NCBI GenBank assembly: GCA_964479275.1
Contig: CAYZLR010000006.1
Location: forward strand, 1-64,000
Source: CALLPQ01 sp964479275
GTDB taxonomy: Bacteria > Pseudomonadota > Alphaproteobacteria > Caulobacterales > Parvularculaceae
Length of the DNA: 64,000 nucleotides
Direction of reading: 5' to 3'
The notes below the pieces were generated by a model, which was not told where the DNA came from, did no database searches, and worked only from the letters and a program-made list of their open reading frames with translations. Shown piece by piece: positions 44,754 to 53,216 of the stretch (position 1 is the stretch's first letter; every line of letters starts with the position of its first letter). A program made the translations under genes and the position numbers.

Positions 44754-46280
44754 TTATTTGGGCTCTCTGCCTGCCAGTTTGAACAGAGTCTTCAGATTGG
44801 TTGGTGAGGAATTTAGAAGGCCTCTGCGAAAAATTCTTCCCATAAGGGCAATGAAAAAACCGCCAAAGAAGAGCATGAACACAGTGGCGCTGATGATCTC
44901 CCATAAAGGCGGATCAGACGCCGCGCGTAACATCACCGCATAGGGTGTGTAGAATGGTATCCAGGTCATGATTGTTGCTAATAGTCCATTGGGGTCTTGA
45001 AAGACCAATACCATTAAGGGGAGGGGTGCCATTACCAGTAATGAAATTGGTCCTAAAAATGTTTGCGCGTCTTGGAGAGAATTGGAAATGGCTCCAATCG
45101 CGAGGTACATCATGGCGAAAATAATGTATCCGCATAGAAAATAGAATAAATAGACCCACATCAGCGGAGAAAAAAGCAATTCAGAAACAATTTCAGAGGC
45201 GATTTGATTGTCTGCAAAAATTGTCATCATCCCGACAATCGCAAACATTGCAGCAATAGCAGGGATGGTGAGGCCTACAGCGCCGATGCCGATTAATTTG
45301 CCGAGCATCAATTGATTGGCAGATACAGAGGAAAGCAACATCTCAACGATTTTGTTAGAGCGCTCTTCAATTGTATTGGTGAGTAGCAAATGGCCTACTG
45401 AAAAGATCAGGATAAAAAGAAAATATGTCATCATGGCTGGCAATGCGGTTTCAACACGATCTTTTATGTTGAGTTCAGCATCAATGGTCTCTCTGTCGGG
45501 GCGGAATTCATTGAGGTTGGCACGGGTGGTAACAATCGCTTCATAGTCTGGCTGAGTGAGGCCTTTTTGACTTGCTTGCTCTAGTCGAATGACACGATTG
45601 AGAGCCGCCGATAAGTCATCCTTCAATTCTATATCAACGAGATTACGGCTCCAATATTGAGCGGCAATGTCGGGGCCATTGCCAAAACCCTTCGGCAAAA
45701 TGAGAGCTGCAAACAAGGGAACGTCTTTATGTTCACGGGTACTCGGCAAGAACGTTTCCCCCGTGAGCAATGGTCTTAAAATTTCAATGCGCTGGTCCGG
45801 TGTGGCTTGCGCGAGCTCTGGGGAGAGATAACGTTTGATAAAGCGTGTTTTGGGGACGGTAAAATTTTCCGGGTCAACACGCAAAAAAGGCTTGCTGATC
45901 TGTTTTGCGGCTGTGATGCCGCCAGCCTGTTTAAATGCATCAAGGCGTTTGGCGCTGATATTGCTGGGGGCAAATGGCGCGGGAATACGGCTTTCTTGAC
46001 CCAGCTGCGTGGTTTCATTTAAAATAACAAATTGATCCCAAGCCTGAAGAGCTCTGACAGTTTCAAGCTTGTCTAGATAGTGTTCGATTTGGGTGTCATA
46101 GCGATTTCCAGTTTCATCAATGATAATATAATGGCGTTGGGGAATGGAATTTTGCAAGATGCCAAACAAAAGCGCGAGTCCAAAAAGGCCAACGGGCGCT
46201 AGTAAAATCAGAAGAATAAATCCACGCGAGAAAACATATTGTTTATATTCCCGCCAAGCAATTAACAGTGTTTCTCTCAT
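44754..46280 (-). CDS. ABC-2 type exporter permease (NatB-like)
   Basis: A 508-residue inner-membrane protein: one N-terminal helix (residues 17-40), a large extracytoplasmic domain (about 45-270), then six hydrophobic spans. NTIEERSNKIVEMLLSSVSA and LMLGKLIGIGAVGLTIPAI are hallmarks of the NatB/COG1668 permease family. The ATG overlaps the stop of the ATPase gene (4 bp), so the subunits are co-translated. Substrate is probably Na+ or a small amphiphile, by family only. Confidence 0.88.
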   Translation of the reverse strand: MRETLLIAWREYKQYVFSRGFILLILLAPVGLFGLALLFGILQNSIPQRHYIIIDETGNRYDTQIEHYLDKLETVRALQAWDQFVILNETTQLGQESRIPAPFAPSNISAKRLDAFKQAGGITAAKQISKPFLRVDPENFTVPKTRFIKRYLSPELAQATPDQRIEILRPLLTGETFLPSTREHKDVPLFAALILPKGFGNGPDIAAQYWSRNLVDIELKDDLSAALNRVIRLEQASQKGLTQPDYEAIVTTRANLNEFRPDRETIDAELNIKDRVETALPAMMTYFLFILIFSVGHLLLTNTIEERSNKIVEMLLSSVSANQLMLGKLIGIGAVGLTIPAIAAMFAIVGMMTIFADNQIASEIVSELLFSPLMWVYLFYFLCGYIIFAMMYLAIGAISNSLQDAQTFLGPISLLVMAPLPLMVLVFQDPNGLLATIMTWIPFYTPYAVMLRAASDPPLWEIISATVFMLFFGGFFIALMGRIFRRGLLNSSPTNLKTLFKLAGREPK

Positions 46281-47275
46281 GCGACTGCACTCCCTTGTTT
46301 GGGGTTCGAACTATTTTGCTGCGTGCCATCCATAGGTTGATCACCTGCGAGCGAGACAAAAATATCGTGCAAAGATCCCCGGTCATGTTCGAATTGCGTT
46401 AATGCTAAATTTTGATTAAATGCGAAGCGTAGTATTTCTTGAATGTCTGCGTTACGCGCTAAGATGCATTCGTAATTGCACTCAATCTGTGCTGATTTTG
46501 AACTATCAGCATTCTCCGTTTTTTGTAGTTGCGTAATCTCCACTATGCCGGGTGCCTCGCGTAGGGGAGAAATGTCATCGCTAGTGCGGATTAATAATTT
46601 TGGCGGGAACAATGCACGCGCCTCTTCCAAGGTTCCTTCGAATCTTTTTTGTCCTTTGGCTAAAATCAAAAACCGATCACATAATCGTTCGGCGTGTTCC
46701 ATGACATGAGTTGAGAAGATAACTGTGCGCCCCTCATCGCGAAGTCTTCGGATCAGCGATTCCAACATGTGTTGATTAATCGGGTCGAGGCCTGAAAAAG
46801 GTTCATCCAGAATTAAAAGCTCTGGTTCATGGGCTAGGGTGGCGAGGAGCTGAATTTTTTGTGCCATGCCTTTTGACATGGCCTCGTTCTTTGACTTGGC
46901 AAATTCTCCAAGACCGAATTCTTCCAATAACTCAAATGCGCGTTTTTGCGCTTCCTTTGCGTGAAGTCCGCGCAAACGACCAAAGTATGCGATAGTATCT
47001 ACGGCCTTCATTTTCCGATAAAGCCCGCGCTCTTCCGGGAGATAGCCGATTTTGTTACGCACTGTTGCGGCGTTATCGCTACCTAAAATCTGGACACCGC
47101 CACTGGTGGGTTGAATGATGTCTAACAGCATTCGTAAGGTGGTCGTCTTGCCGGCGCCATTGGGCCCTAAAAAACCAAAGATTTCACGTTGGTGGACTTC
47201 AAAATTTAATTTATCGACGGCTTGAAATGCGCCATAGCGTTTTTCTACGTCTTTGAGGGCAAGAATGGGCTTCAA
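46277..47275 (-). CDS. ABC transporter ATP-binding protein (NatA-like)
   Basis: An ATPase subunit of about 333 residues. FLGPNGAGKTTTLRMLLD is Walker A, NEAMSKGMAQKIQLLATLAH the signature region and LLILDEPFSGLDPIN Walker B, with FSTHVMEHAERLCDR as H-loop. A C-terminal DUF4162-like domain follows. I place the start at TTG 47275 (AAAGG nine bases upstream; homology begins KPILALKDVEKRYG); an ATG at 47323 adds 16 residues but lacks a ribosome site. Partner of the permease at 44754-46280. Confidence 0.9.
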   Translation of the reverse strand: MKPILALKDVEKRYGAFQAVDKLNFEVHQREIFGFLGPNGAGKTTTLRMLLDIIQPTSGGVQILGSDNAATVRNKIGYLPEERGLYRKMKAVDTIAYFGRLRGLHAKEAQKRAFELLEEFGLGEFAKSKNEAMSKGMAQKIQLLATLAHEPELLILDEPFSGLDPINQHMLESLIRRLRDEGRTVIFSTHVMEHAERLCDRFLILAKGQKRFEGTLEEARALFPPKLLIRTSDDISPLREAPGIVEITQLQKTENADSSKSAQIECNYECILARNADIQEILRFAFNQNLALTQFEHDRGSLHDIFVSLAGDQPMDGTQQNSSNPKQGSAVA

Positions 47276-47379
47276 GAGACATGGCCTTTCAATGAATGCA
47301 TAATTAAGGTTGAGGCCATTCATCTGGATATGGCTAACCCTAAAAATTTGGACATTATTATAAGCGCGTTACGAAGCTC

Positions 47380-47826
47380 TTACCATTCTCCGGTATTTTC
47401 CATGCTTGCCCACGGCTCTTTTGGGGGGAGAGGGGCGTTTTTTTGCAATAATTCTATTGAGATTCCGTCCGGTGAGCGCACAAAGGCCATATGCCCATCG
47501 CGGGGTGGTCGATTGATGATGACACCTTGGTCTTTGAGATGTTGGCAGGTTTCATAAACATTATCGACCCGATAAGCGAGGTGACCAAAATTACGACCTC
47601 CATCATATTTTTCGTGGTCCCAATTATAGGTTAATTCAATCATTGGAGCATGCCTGGTTTCGGCCTGTTTCTGATCACCGGGTGCGGCTAGAAAAATCAG
47701 TGTAAATCGACCCGCTTCATGATCTTTACGTGAGATTTCCAATAAACCTAATTTGTTGCGATAAAAATCAAGAGAAGCGTCGAGATCTTTCACACGCACC
47801 ATAGTGTGTAGAAATTCCATAGCCAT
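47380..47826 (-). CDS. gloA: Glyoxalase I-like VOC-family metalloenzyme
   Basis: A 148-residue protein of two beta-alpha-beta-beta-beta units. FLHTMVRVKDLDASLDFYRN begins the first; APMIELTYNWD, NFGHLAYRVDNVYETC and SPDGISIELLQ supply the expected His/Glu metal ligands. It probably isomerises the hemithioacetal of methylglyoxal and glutathione, consistent with gshA in this genome. AGGTG precedes the start. Confidence 0.88.
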   Translation of the reverse strand: MAMEFLHTMVRVKDLDASLDFYRNKLGLLEISRKDHEAGRFTLIFLAAPGDQKQAETRHAPMIELTYNWDHEKYDGGRNFGHLAYRVDNVYETCQHLKDQGVIINRPPRDGHMAFVRSPDGISIELLQKNAPLPPKEPWASMENTGEW

Positions 47827-47851
47827 TTTGTATTCACCTGTTCAGTAGCGC

Positions 47852-48409
47852 CTATGAGGGGTTATGGGGTCTAGCGCGAATGATTTCATCACGTAGGTAA
47901 CCTGGTCTATTTTGATGATAGTGGCGTAAAACCAAAGTTACAATCAATAGCCAGACTGCAATCACGCCAAAGAAAAAATAAAACCCGGCTAGGTTTTGCG
48001 CATAGTAAACAGCAGTTTCTGGCGGAGCAGTCGACACCACGCGCACATTATTTTCGCTATCGATTAAAAATTGATCCGCAAAGTCGGTGGCTTTGGGGAT
48101 CACGCCAGCTTGTAGGCCAACCCACAAAACCATGGCCAGCGTTGCAAAAGTTGCTGGGAGTGAAATTAAGAATGCTGCCATTGCAAAAAGCCAATATCCG
48201 GGATAGCGCGGAAAGTGTGTGCGATGAAAAACCTTATAAAAACTATCTCGATCAAGATGATCTATAAGTTTTGGCTCATTATTTTGAAACGCATCAAATT
48301 CAAGGTCCGAGGCTTCACGCAATTGTGCATCGGTACGCTTTTTCCATAGCCAGTAAACCCCAATTGCGAGGATAAGGAGCATTACCATTAATAGATAAAA
48401 TTGAATCAT
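47852..48409 (-). CDS. Unknown membrane protein
   Basis: A 185-residue protein with membrane helices at about 2-23, 72-98 and 142-163. A cytoplasmic segment after helix 1 contains DRDSFYKVFHRTHFPRYPGY; an extracytoplasmic loop lies between helices 2 and 3. No family recognised. It sits 25 bp upstream of the glyoxalase gene on the same strand. Confidence 0.7.
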   Translation of the reverse strand: MIQFYLLMVMLLILAIGVYWLWKKRTDAQLREASDLEFDAFQNNEPKLIDHLDRDSFYKVFHRTHFPRYPGYWLFAMAAFLISLPATFATLAMVLWVGLQAGVIPKATDFADQFLIDSENNVRVVSTAPPETAVYYAQNLAGFYFFFGVIAVWLLIVTLVLRHYHQNRPGYLRDEIIRARPHNPS

Positions 48410-48830
48410 GATGACTTGACACAGGCTGATACATATTTCTGCCTGTACTATTGGTTATCTAGGGTAAAAACACAACAGGCAAAAAATCTACACTATACCT
48501 TAATATTTATCTGTAGGGTTTAATAATGCGGCTAATTTATGAGAGCCCAATTCAAAGTGTTTTTTTGCCACCTGCAAAAGGGATTTTCTGCGCTGTCGGT
48601 ATTCAGCGACACTGTGTACTCATCGACAATGTGTACACTGCGTTCCGGTTTTCGAAAAATCTATTTTCAGCTCAAGAAAGCGAATTTTTGAGTGGGCCTC
48701 TTATTGAATGTTTAAAGCCTCTTGGCGAGTCAATTTGAAGGGGAGGTGCTTTAAGATGAGCCGCGCCGCAATGGTGGATATTTTTGCGCGGCGCTCTACG
48801 ATGTGACTTCCAATAGAATTGGGGAAGGTT
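48410..48830. other. Intergenic region with a repeat fragment
   Basis: 421 bp. It holds a direct repeat of TGTGTAC (near 48614 and 48631) and the palindromic core of the dispersed repeat at 48711-48754. I see no supported gene. Confidence 0.5.
48711..48754 (+). repeat. Dispersed repeat, palindromic core (copy E)
   Basis: TTTAAAGCCTCTTGGCGAGT then CAATTTGAAGGGGAGGTGCT then TTAA. It matches the right-hand 40 bp of copies A-C and lacks their left 60 bp. Confidence 0.75.
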
Positions 48831-48995
48831 TTACTGAATCGAGCCCCAAACACTCATGGGATCGACACGGTCTTGATCAATATATGTTTCGATATGAACG
48901 TGGGGCCCGGTACTTTTTCCGGTGTTCCCAATTTCAGCAATAAGGTCCCCTTTTTTGACGCGTTGCCCCGCTTTTACGGTGAGACTTATCGACCG
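48831..48995 (-). pseudogene. Remnant of an M23 (LytM-type) peptidase
   Basis: The minus-strand frame ending at 48831 reads LTVKAGQRVKKGDLIAEIGN then TGKSTGPHVHIETYIDQDRV and ends MSVWGSIQ. This is the C-terminal half of an M23 metallopeptidase domain, with the GNTGxSTGPHxH zinc motif intact. A TGA about 20 bp upstream closes the frame, and no N-terminal half, first zinc motif or start is present. It is a truncated gene; murein hydrolysis is not expected. Confidence 0.78.
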
Positions 48996-49221
48996 GATTA
49001 GCTTAGGCAAAATTCATAATGTCCAAGCCAGCGAAGAGGGAAATAAAAACTGTTGCTGTGATAAGAACACTGTATTTTCTTTTGCCGTTGATCAAGGGGC
49101 ACTTCCAGATCAAACGCCGACCGGTTGATCGTGCGGAAATTCGACAAAATAAGAATTTATGGCCCATCCTCGATTCCGTTTGATGCGTATATGTTTTCAA
49201 ATGCGCGGAATGAAAAACAAT

Positions 49222-50277
49222 TTAACTATTGTCCAGGCGTTGATCTCGCAACTTACGCAATTGCGCAGAAAGGTGTTCTTCAAAAAACGCATCACATCCA
49301 AGGCACATATTTTCGACGACCCGGCCTTTGCCATCTTTTTGCGCAGATTTTTTTCGAAATGTCGTTTTGTCCCACCCGGCCGTTGACCCCATTAATTCAG
49401 GTGCTCCTTTATTGATAGCTTGTATAGCAGGTAGAGTGGCAACGCTATCGAGAATATCGATCAATTTTTCTTGCGTTAGAGAGCCAAGAGCAGATTTTGT
49501 TTTTAAACAACATGGGTAAATGTTCCCATTGGGATCAATTGAAACTTCTGATCCCTCTTTGCCATAGTGTAAAAAATTCAATCCGCCTGACCACCGATTG
49601 CAAAAATTCGTCTCATAGGCAGCATTCGATAAACCATTGGTAAAGGCTCGTCCACGCGGCCATAGTTCGCCTATCCATAAATCTGGCTGTGCACCAAAAA
49701 ACAGAAAAGTCGGATCTGTTTCTTTTAATTTCGCTTCAACATCGGGGGCGCGAAGGCGTTCGTCTTTTTCTCCGCCAAGAGAAACCTCAACAATGCCACG
49801 TGATTCCATTAGTGTACGTATTTTTTCGATAAAACGAAATTTCTTCTCGCCTTTCATACCAACATGATAATCGTCAATAGACGCAATTGCGATGGACTCA
49901 ACGCCAAGTTCGAGGCATTGATCAAGGATCTCAGGGGTTAGGAGGTCACCTGTTGTTTGAATGGAGACTTTAGGCATGGCTTGGCCATATTTATCACGCA
50001 GGGCACGCATTGCCGGGTAAAAAAGAGGTTCCCGAACTGCGTCAATTAAGAGCTCTCCCCCTGCCATGACCAGAAGTGTGCGCTCGCGGTTTTGGGTTTT
50101 TTCATTGTGCCAACTGAGATCATCGGGAAGGTTCTTGATTATTTTTTTAAAGGCCTGTTGTCCTTCTCCTACGACACTCGCCAATTCTTCACGCACATAG
50201 GGGCGAAAACGATCATCATAACAATGCGCGCAGCGACGATGACATGCCCAAGTCAAAACCCAATAAAGTGATTGCAT
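49222..50277 (-). CDS. Radical SAM protein with SPASM-like C-terminal cluster
   Basis: A 351-residue enzyme. WACHRRCAHCYDD carries the CxxxCxxC motif binding the [4Fe-4S] cluster (Cys12, 16, 19); LLVMAGGELLIDA is the GGE motif for SAM. C-terminal YPCCLKTKSALGS and NMCLGCDAFF give extra Cys for auxiliary clusters, the SPASM pattern used for peptide or protein modification. ATG 50277 follows AAGGGAG and is preferred over 50307. No obvious precursor peptide lies beside it; its target is unknown. Confidence 0.85.
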   Translation of the reverse strand: MQSLYWVLTWACHRRCAHCYDDRFRPYVREELASVVGEGQQAFKKIIKNLPDDLSWHNEKTQNRERTLLVMAGGELLIDAVREPLFYPAMRALRDKYGQAMPKVSIQTTGDLLTPEILDQCLELGVESIAIASIDDYHVGMKGEKKFRFIEKIRTLMESRGIVEVSLGGEKDERLRAPDVEAKLKETDPTFLFFGAQPDLWIGELWPRGRAFTNGLSNAAYETNFCNRWSGGLNFLHYGKEGSEVSIDPNGNIYPCCLKTKSALGSLTQEKLIDILDSVATLPAIQAINKGAPELMGSTAGWDKTTFRKKSAQKDGKGRVVENMCLGCDAFFEEHLSAQLRKLRDQRLDNS

Positions 50278-50414
50278 GTTGCTCCCTTTGAGGCGGCCGG
50301 ATGTCAAGAATGTTAAGTCTTATGAAATTTTGAGCTTTAAGTCATCTCACGGCTGCGTATGTGCGCCCCTTTTTGAAGCAATCGAAAATCGCCATATTGA
50401 GCTTCACCATTATA

Positions 50415-50452
50415 AAACACCTCCGCATTAAATGGAATCACGGAGGTAGTTT
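50415..50452. repeat. Dispersed repeat, palindromic core
   Basis: AAACACCTCCGCATTAAATG then GAATCACGGAGGTAGTTT forms a hairpin closely matching 35385-35423. It abuts full-length copy D. Confidence 0.75.
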
Positions 50453-50567
50453 AAAGTATCACCACTTCAAGTTGTGTCGCCGAGGGGCTGGCCGAGGTGC
50501 TGTAAGTCTTTCTTTTTTCACATTTATTGCCGTTCAACCGGTTTCCACAGGCACGCAAAAGGCTTTG
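50451..50567 (-). repeat. Dispersed intergenic repeat, copy D (full length, minus orientation)
   Basis: On the minus strand it contains GTGGAAACCGGTTGAACGGC, AATAAATGTGAAAAAAGAAA and ACAGCACCTCGG, aligning with copies A-C; its palindromic end is expanded by about 15 bp. The region 50568-50745 has no gene other than the candidate oriT. Confidence 0.8.
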
Positions 50568-50657
50568 AGGTATCGTTTATTGCATTGCCGGAGGCTTAAC
50601 CGGTCGCCATTTGACCTGGAAATAGTTTAAATCGCTGCATTGCGCGCTGGGACACAG

Positions 50658-50675
50658 AAAGTTCAGAGGAACTTT
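50658..50675 (+). other. Candidate oriT hairpin upstream of mobC
   Basis: AAAGTTC AGAG GAACTTT is a perfect 7-bp inverted repeat followed by TTCCGTGTTTTAGAGG, 70 bp before mobC. Relaxase-recognised origins often have an inverted repeat just before the nick region. Position and structure fit; the nick site itself cannot be read. Confidence 0.45.
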
Positions 50676-50745
50676 TCCGTGTTTTAGAGGACTGGGAAGA
50701 CACTCTTAAGGACTGCCCTTCAATCCAAAATGGAGGGCCCAGACC

Positions 50746-51198
50746 ATGAGTTATGCTGGGATGATTTCCAATAAATTAGCAGTTAAGGCAACATTCTCAG
50801 AGGCTGCAACCTCAAAACCAAACACCAAACCCAAATACCCACCGCCCTTCTCTTTGCGGTTGACCAATGAAGAAAAGGAACGGTTGAAGGCTGAGGCCGG
50901 TAAGCAGCCTCTGGGGGCGTTTATCCGCATGAAGTTGCTTGGGTCTCAGGTTGCGAAAAGGCGTACACGTCGCGCTGTGGTGGCTGATGAAGTCGCACTG
51001 GCGCGTGTATTGGCCCTGATGGGTAAAAGCCGGATCGCTAATAATATCAACCAACTGGCTAAACTCGCCAATTCCGGCAGTCTTTTTGTTGATGATGAGG
51101 TGAAAACAGATCTCAATGAGGCGTGCCGAGATATCCAAATAATTCGCAAAGACTTGATGGCGGCCCTTGGCTCCAAGCCCCCACAATCAAAAGTTTAA
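50746..51198 (+). CDS. mobC: MobC-like relaxosome accessory protein
   Basis: A 150-residue DNA-binding accessory protein. FSLRLTNEEKERLKAEAGKQ then PLGAFIRMKLLG is a ribbon-helix-helix-like start, and the C-terminal part (MGKSRIANNINQLAKLANSG) is the MobC signature. GGAGG precedes the ATG. The relaxase begins 9 bp downstream, so the two form one unit that nicks the element's oriT. Confidence 0.87.
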   Translation: MSYAGMISNKLAVKATFSEAATSKPNTKPKYPPPFSLRLTNEEKERLKAEAGKQPLGAFIRMKLLGSQVAKRRTRRAVVADEVALARVLALMGKSRIANNINQLAKLANSGSLFVDDEVKTDLNEACRDIQIIRKDLMAALGSKPPQSKV

Positions 51199-51207
51199 GG
51201 GGTAACC

Positions 51208-52482
51208 ATGATCTTAAAAGGCTCACAGCGAGCTGGTGCATCCCAGCTCGCCAATCATCTGATGAATGCGAATGACAATGATCATGTCACGGTCCATGAA
51301 ATCTCTGATTTTATGGCGGATGATGTGTATGGCGCATTTAAAGAGATGGAAACCACTGCCTCACAAACGCAATGTCAGCAGTTTATGTTCTCGCTGTCTC
51401 TGAACCCACCCATGGGCGAGGAAGTCTCCACTCAGGAGTATGAAGAGACCATTGATCATATCGGCATGGAACTGAAACTTGACGGTCAACCGCGTATGAT
51501 TGTCTTCCATGAAAAGCAAGGCCGTATTCATGCTCATGCGGTATGGTCACGCATTGATGCAGATGAAATGAAGGCAATCAATCTTCCCTTCTTCAAAAGA
51601 CGGTTGATGGAAATCTCCAGAGATATGTATCTCGAAAAGGGTTGGGATTTACCAGATGGTTTCATGAGTCATGAAAAGCGCAATCCTTTGAATTACTCAT
51701 TGGAAGAATATCAACTAGCCAAACGCATGGATCAGAACCCGAAGCTGGTCAAACGCATCCTGCAAACTTGCTGGGAGCAATCAGACAATCGCATCAGTTT
51801 TGAAGCAGCGCTTAAACAACAAGGTTATTTTCTCAGCCGAGGCGATCGGCGCGGTTTTGTGGCTGTCAGTATGACGGGTGAACCGCTCTCACTCTCGCGG
51901 TGGCTTGGCGTTAAAACCAAAGACCTCAAAGTCAGACTTGGTGATCCAAAAGAACTACCTTCAATGGATAAAACCTTGAATAAAATTGAAGACAATAAAA
52001 AAGAACGCTTCAACACCTATATGGCCAACCTGCAAAAACAGAAAAAAGAACGACTCGAACCCCTTCTCACCAAGAGACGTGAACTGATTAATAAGCAGAG
52101 ACAAGAACGAAAACGATTAGATGATAACCAAAAAACTCGTGCCAAACGAGAACTGACGCAACGTCAAGCGCGGTTCCGAAAGGGCCTAAAAGGCCTATGG
52201 GACCGGATGTCTGGCGCGCATGGAAAGTTGAAAACTCAAAATGAAGTGGAGCACCAAACCAACCTCAAACGAGATATGAATGAGCGCGATCAATTACATT
52301 GGAAACAATTGAAAACACGAAACCAGATTGTGTCCTGTATTCACTCCGTGAAAGCTCAACTTCAGAAGCAGCATTTGATAATCTCAGCTATGCGAAATAT
52401 TGATCCAACTGTGGGGAATGACTCTATGATGAAACAAATAATCTTAGAACAAGGAACTAAATTTATTTCTCTAACACTTTAA
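51208..52482 (+). CDS. Relaxase / mobilization nuclease
   Basis: A 424-residue DNA-strand transferase of the alphaproteobacterial MobA/VirD2-like group beginning MILKGSQRAGASQLANHLMN. The HUH metal motif HEKQGRIHAHAVWSR lies at about residues 107-121. Residues about 265-390 form a very basic coiled coil (KKERLEPLLTKRRELINKQR). The classical N-terminal Tyr motif is not obvious, as in related proteins that use another nucleophile. It would nick oriT for transfer by a helper element; no type IV secretion genes are in the window. Confidence 0.88.
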   Translation: MILKGSQRAGASQLANHLMNANDNDHVTVHEISDFMADDVYGAFKEMETTASQTQCQQFMFSLSLNPPMGEEVSTQEYEETIDHIGMELKLDGQPRMIVFHEKQGRIHAHAVWSRIDADEMKAINLPFFKRRLMEISRDMYLEKGWDLPDGFMSHEKRNPLNYSLEEYQLAKRMDQNPKLVKRILQTCWEQSDNRISFEAALKQQGYFLSRGDRRGFVAVSMTGEPLSLSRWLGVKTKDLKVRLGDPKELPSMDKTLNKIEDNKKERFNTYMANLQKQKKERLEPLLTKRRELINKQRQERKRLDDNQKTRAKRELTQRQARFRKGLKGLWDRMSGAHGKLKTQNEVEHQTNLKRDMNERDQLHWKQLKTRNQIVSCIHSVKAQLQKQHLIISAMRNIDPTVGNDSMMKQIILEQGTKFISLTL

Positions 52483-52793
52483 GTGAAAAAACCTGTATGC
52501 AATGGTATTTCGCGCAGAGAAATAAATAGAAAATTCGTCGTGCCGTGAAAATTAAGTTGATCAGTAAACAAATAATATGTATATAAACAGAAATAAGCCG
52601 TTTGCGACTAGGGCTAGGGTTTGTGGGGCCGGATAACGGGCACGCATAAAACGGCAAGTCTAGAGAATAGATATATTCATCAGACGATGGTAGAAGGAAA
52701 GAAAATCTGGAGCAAAAAATTAGAGATTAAACCCAATCTGAAAAACACACTAAGATACGGCCAACTTTCAGATCAATTCGTACCTACTACAGT
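52483..52793. other. Gap between relaxase and the unknown operon
   Basis: 311 bp, AT-rich apart from a short GC segment near 52610-52650. A weak + strand frame from TTG 52621 runs into the opposite gene, which I do not accept. No repeat or RNA recognised. Confidence 0.5.
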
Positions 52794-53216
52794 TTATTTG
52801 AAGATATCAGGCAAAGACCACCCAAAAGATTTCAACTGTTCTTCGCTAATGTATTCCCAATAATTTTTAATTATGAATTCATTCTCGACCAATTCAATAA
52901 CACAGTTTTGGTGAGATTTTATTTTGAAAGCCCCGTCTACCTTACCAATCTTCATTCCTTGTGCTTTTAATGTTTTACCAGCAGGCCATACAGCATCAAT
53001 ATCAGGACTCTGTCCGAGTTTCTCGTCTACCAATTCGCTCTCATCTGAGTTTTCGCCAGAAGGAAGCCAGACAAAATCTTTTTCATGTCTATTTCCGCCG
53101 GCGCTGATAAGCCAATCGACTTTAGTCTGGTTAGTAACCTCACCACCAAACCAGTCTTTTTTATCTTTTTGTGAGGGCACAAATTTTGCACTATTTCTGA
53201 AATAATTATAAGACAT
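52794..53216 (-). CDS. Unknown 140-residue protein coupled to the metallopeptidase-like gene
   Basis: A soluble protein starting MSYNYFRNSAKFVPSQKDKK with several Trp-containing segments (DWFGGEVTNQTKVDWLISAG). No signal peptide, membrane helix or family recognised. The ATG shares one base with the stop codon of the upstream 340-residue gene (TAATG), so the two are translationally coupled. Small coupled partners of enzymes are often inhibitors or immunity proteins; here that is only inference. AT-rich like its neighbours. Confidence 0.7.
   Translation of the reverse strand: MSYNYFRNSAKFVPSQKDKKDWFGGEVTNQTKVDWLISAGGNRHEKDFVWLPSGENSDESELVDEKLGQSPDIDAVWPAGKTLKAQGMKIGKVDGAFKIKSHQNCVIELVENEFIIKNYWEYISEEQLKSFGWSLPDIFK

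Noticed and set aside
52621..52863. Plus-strand frame of 80 codons after the relaxase gene
   Set aside because: Starts with TTG without a ribosome site and runs antisense into the 140-residue gene, which is better supported by its coupling to the upstream gene.
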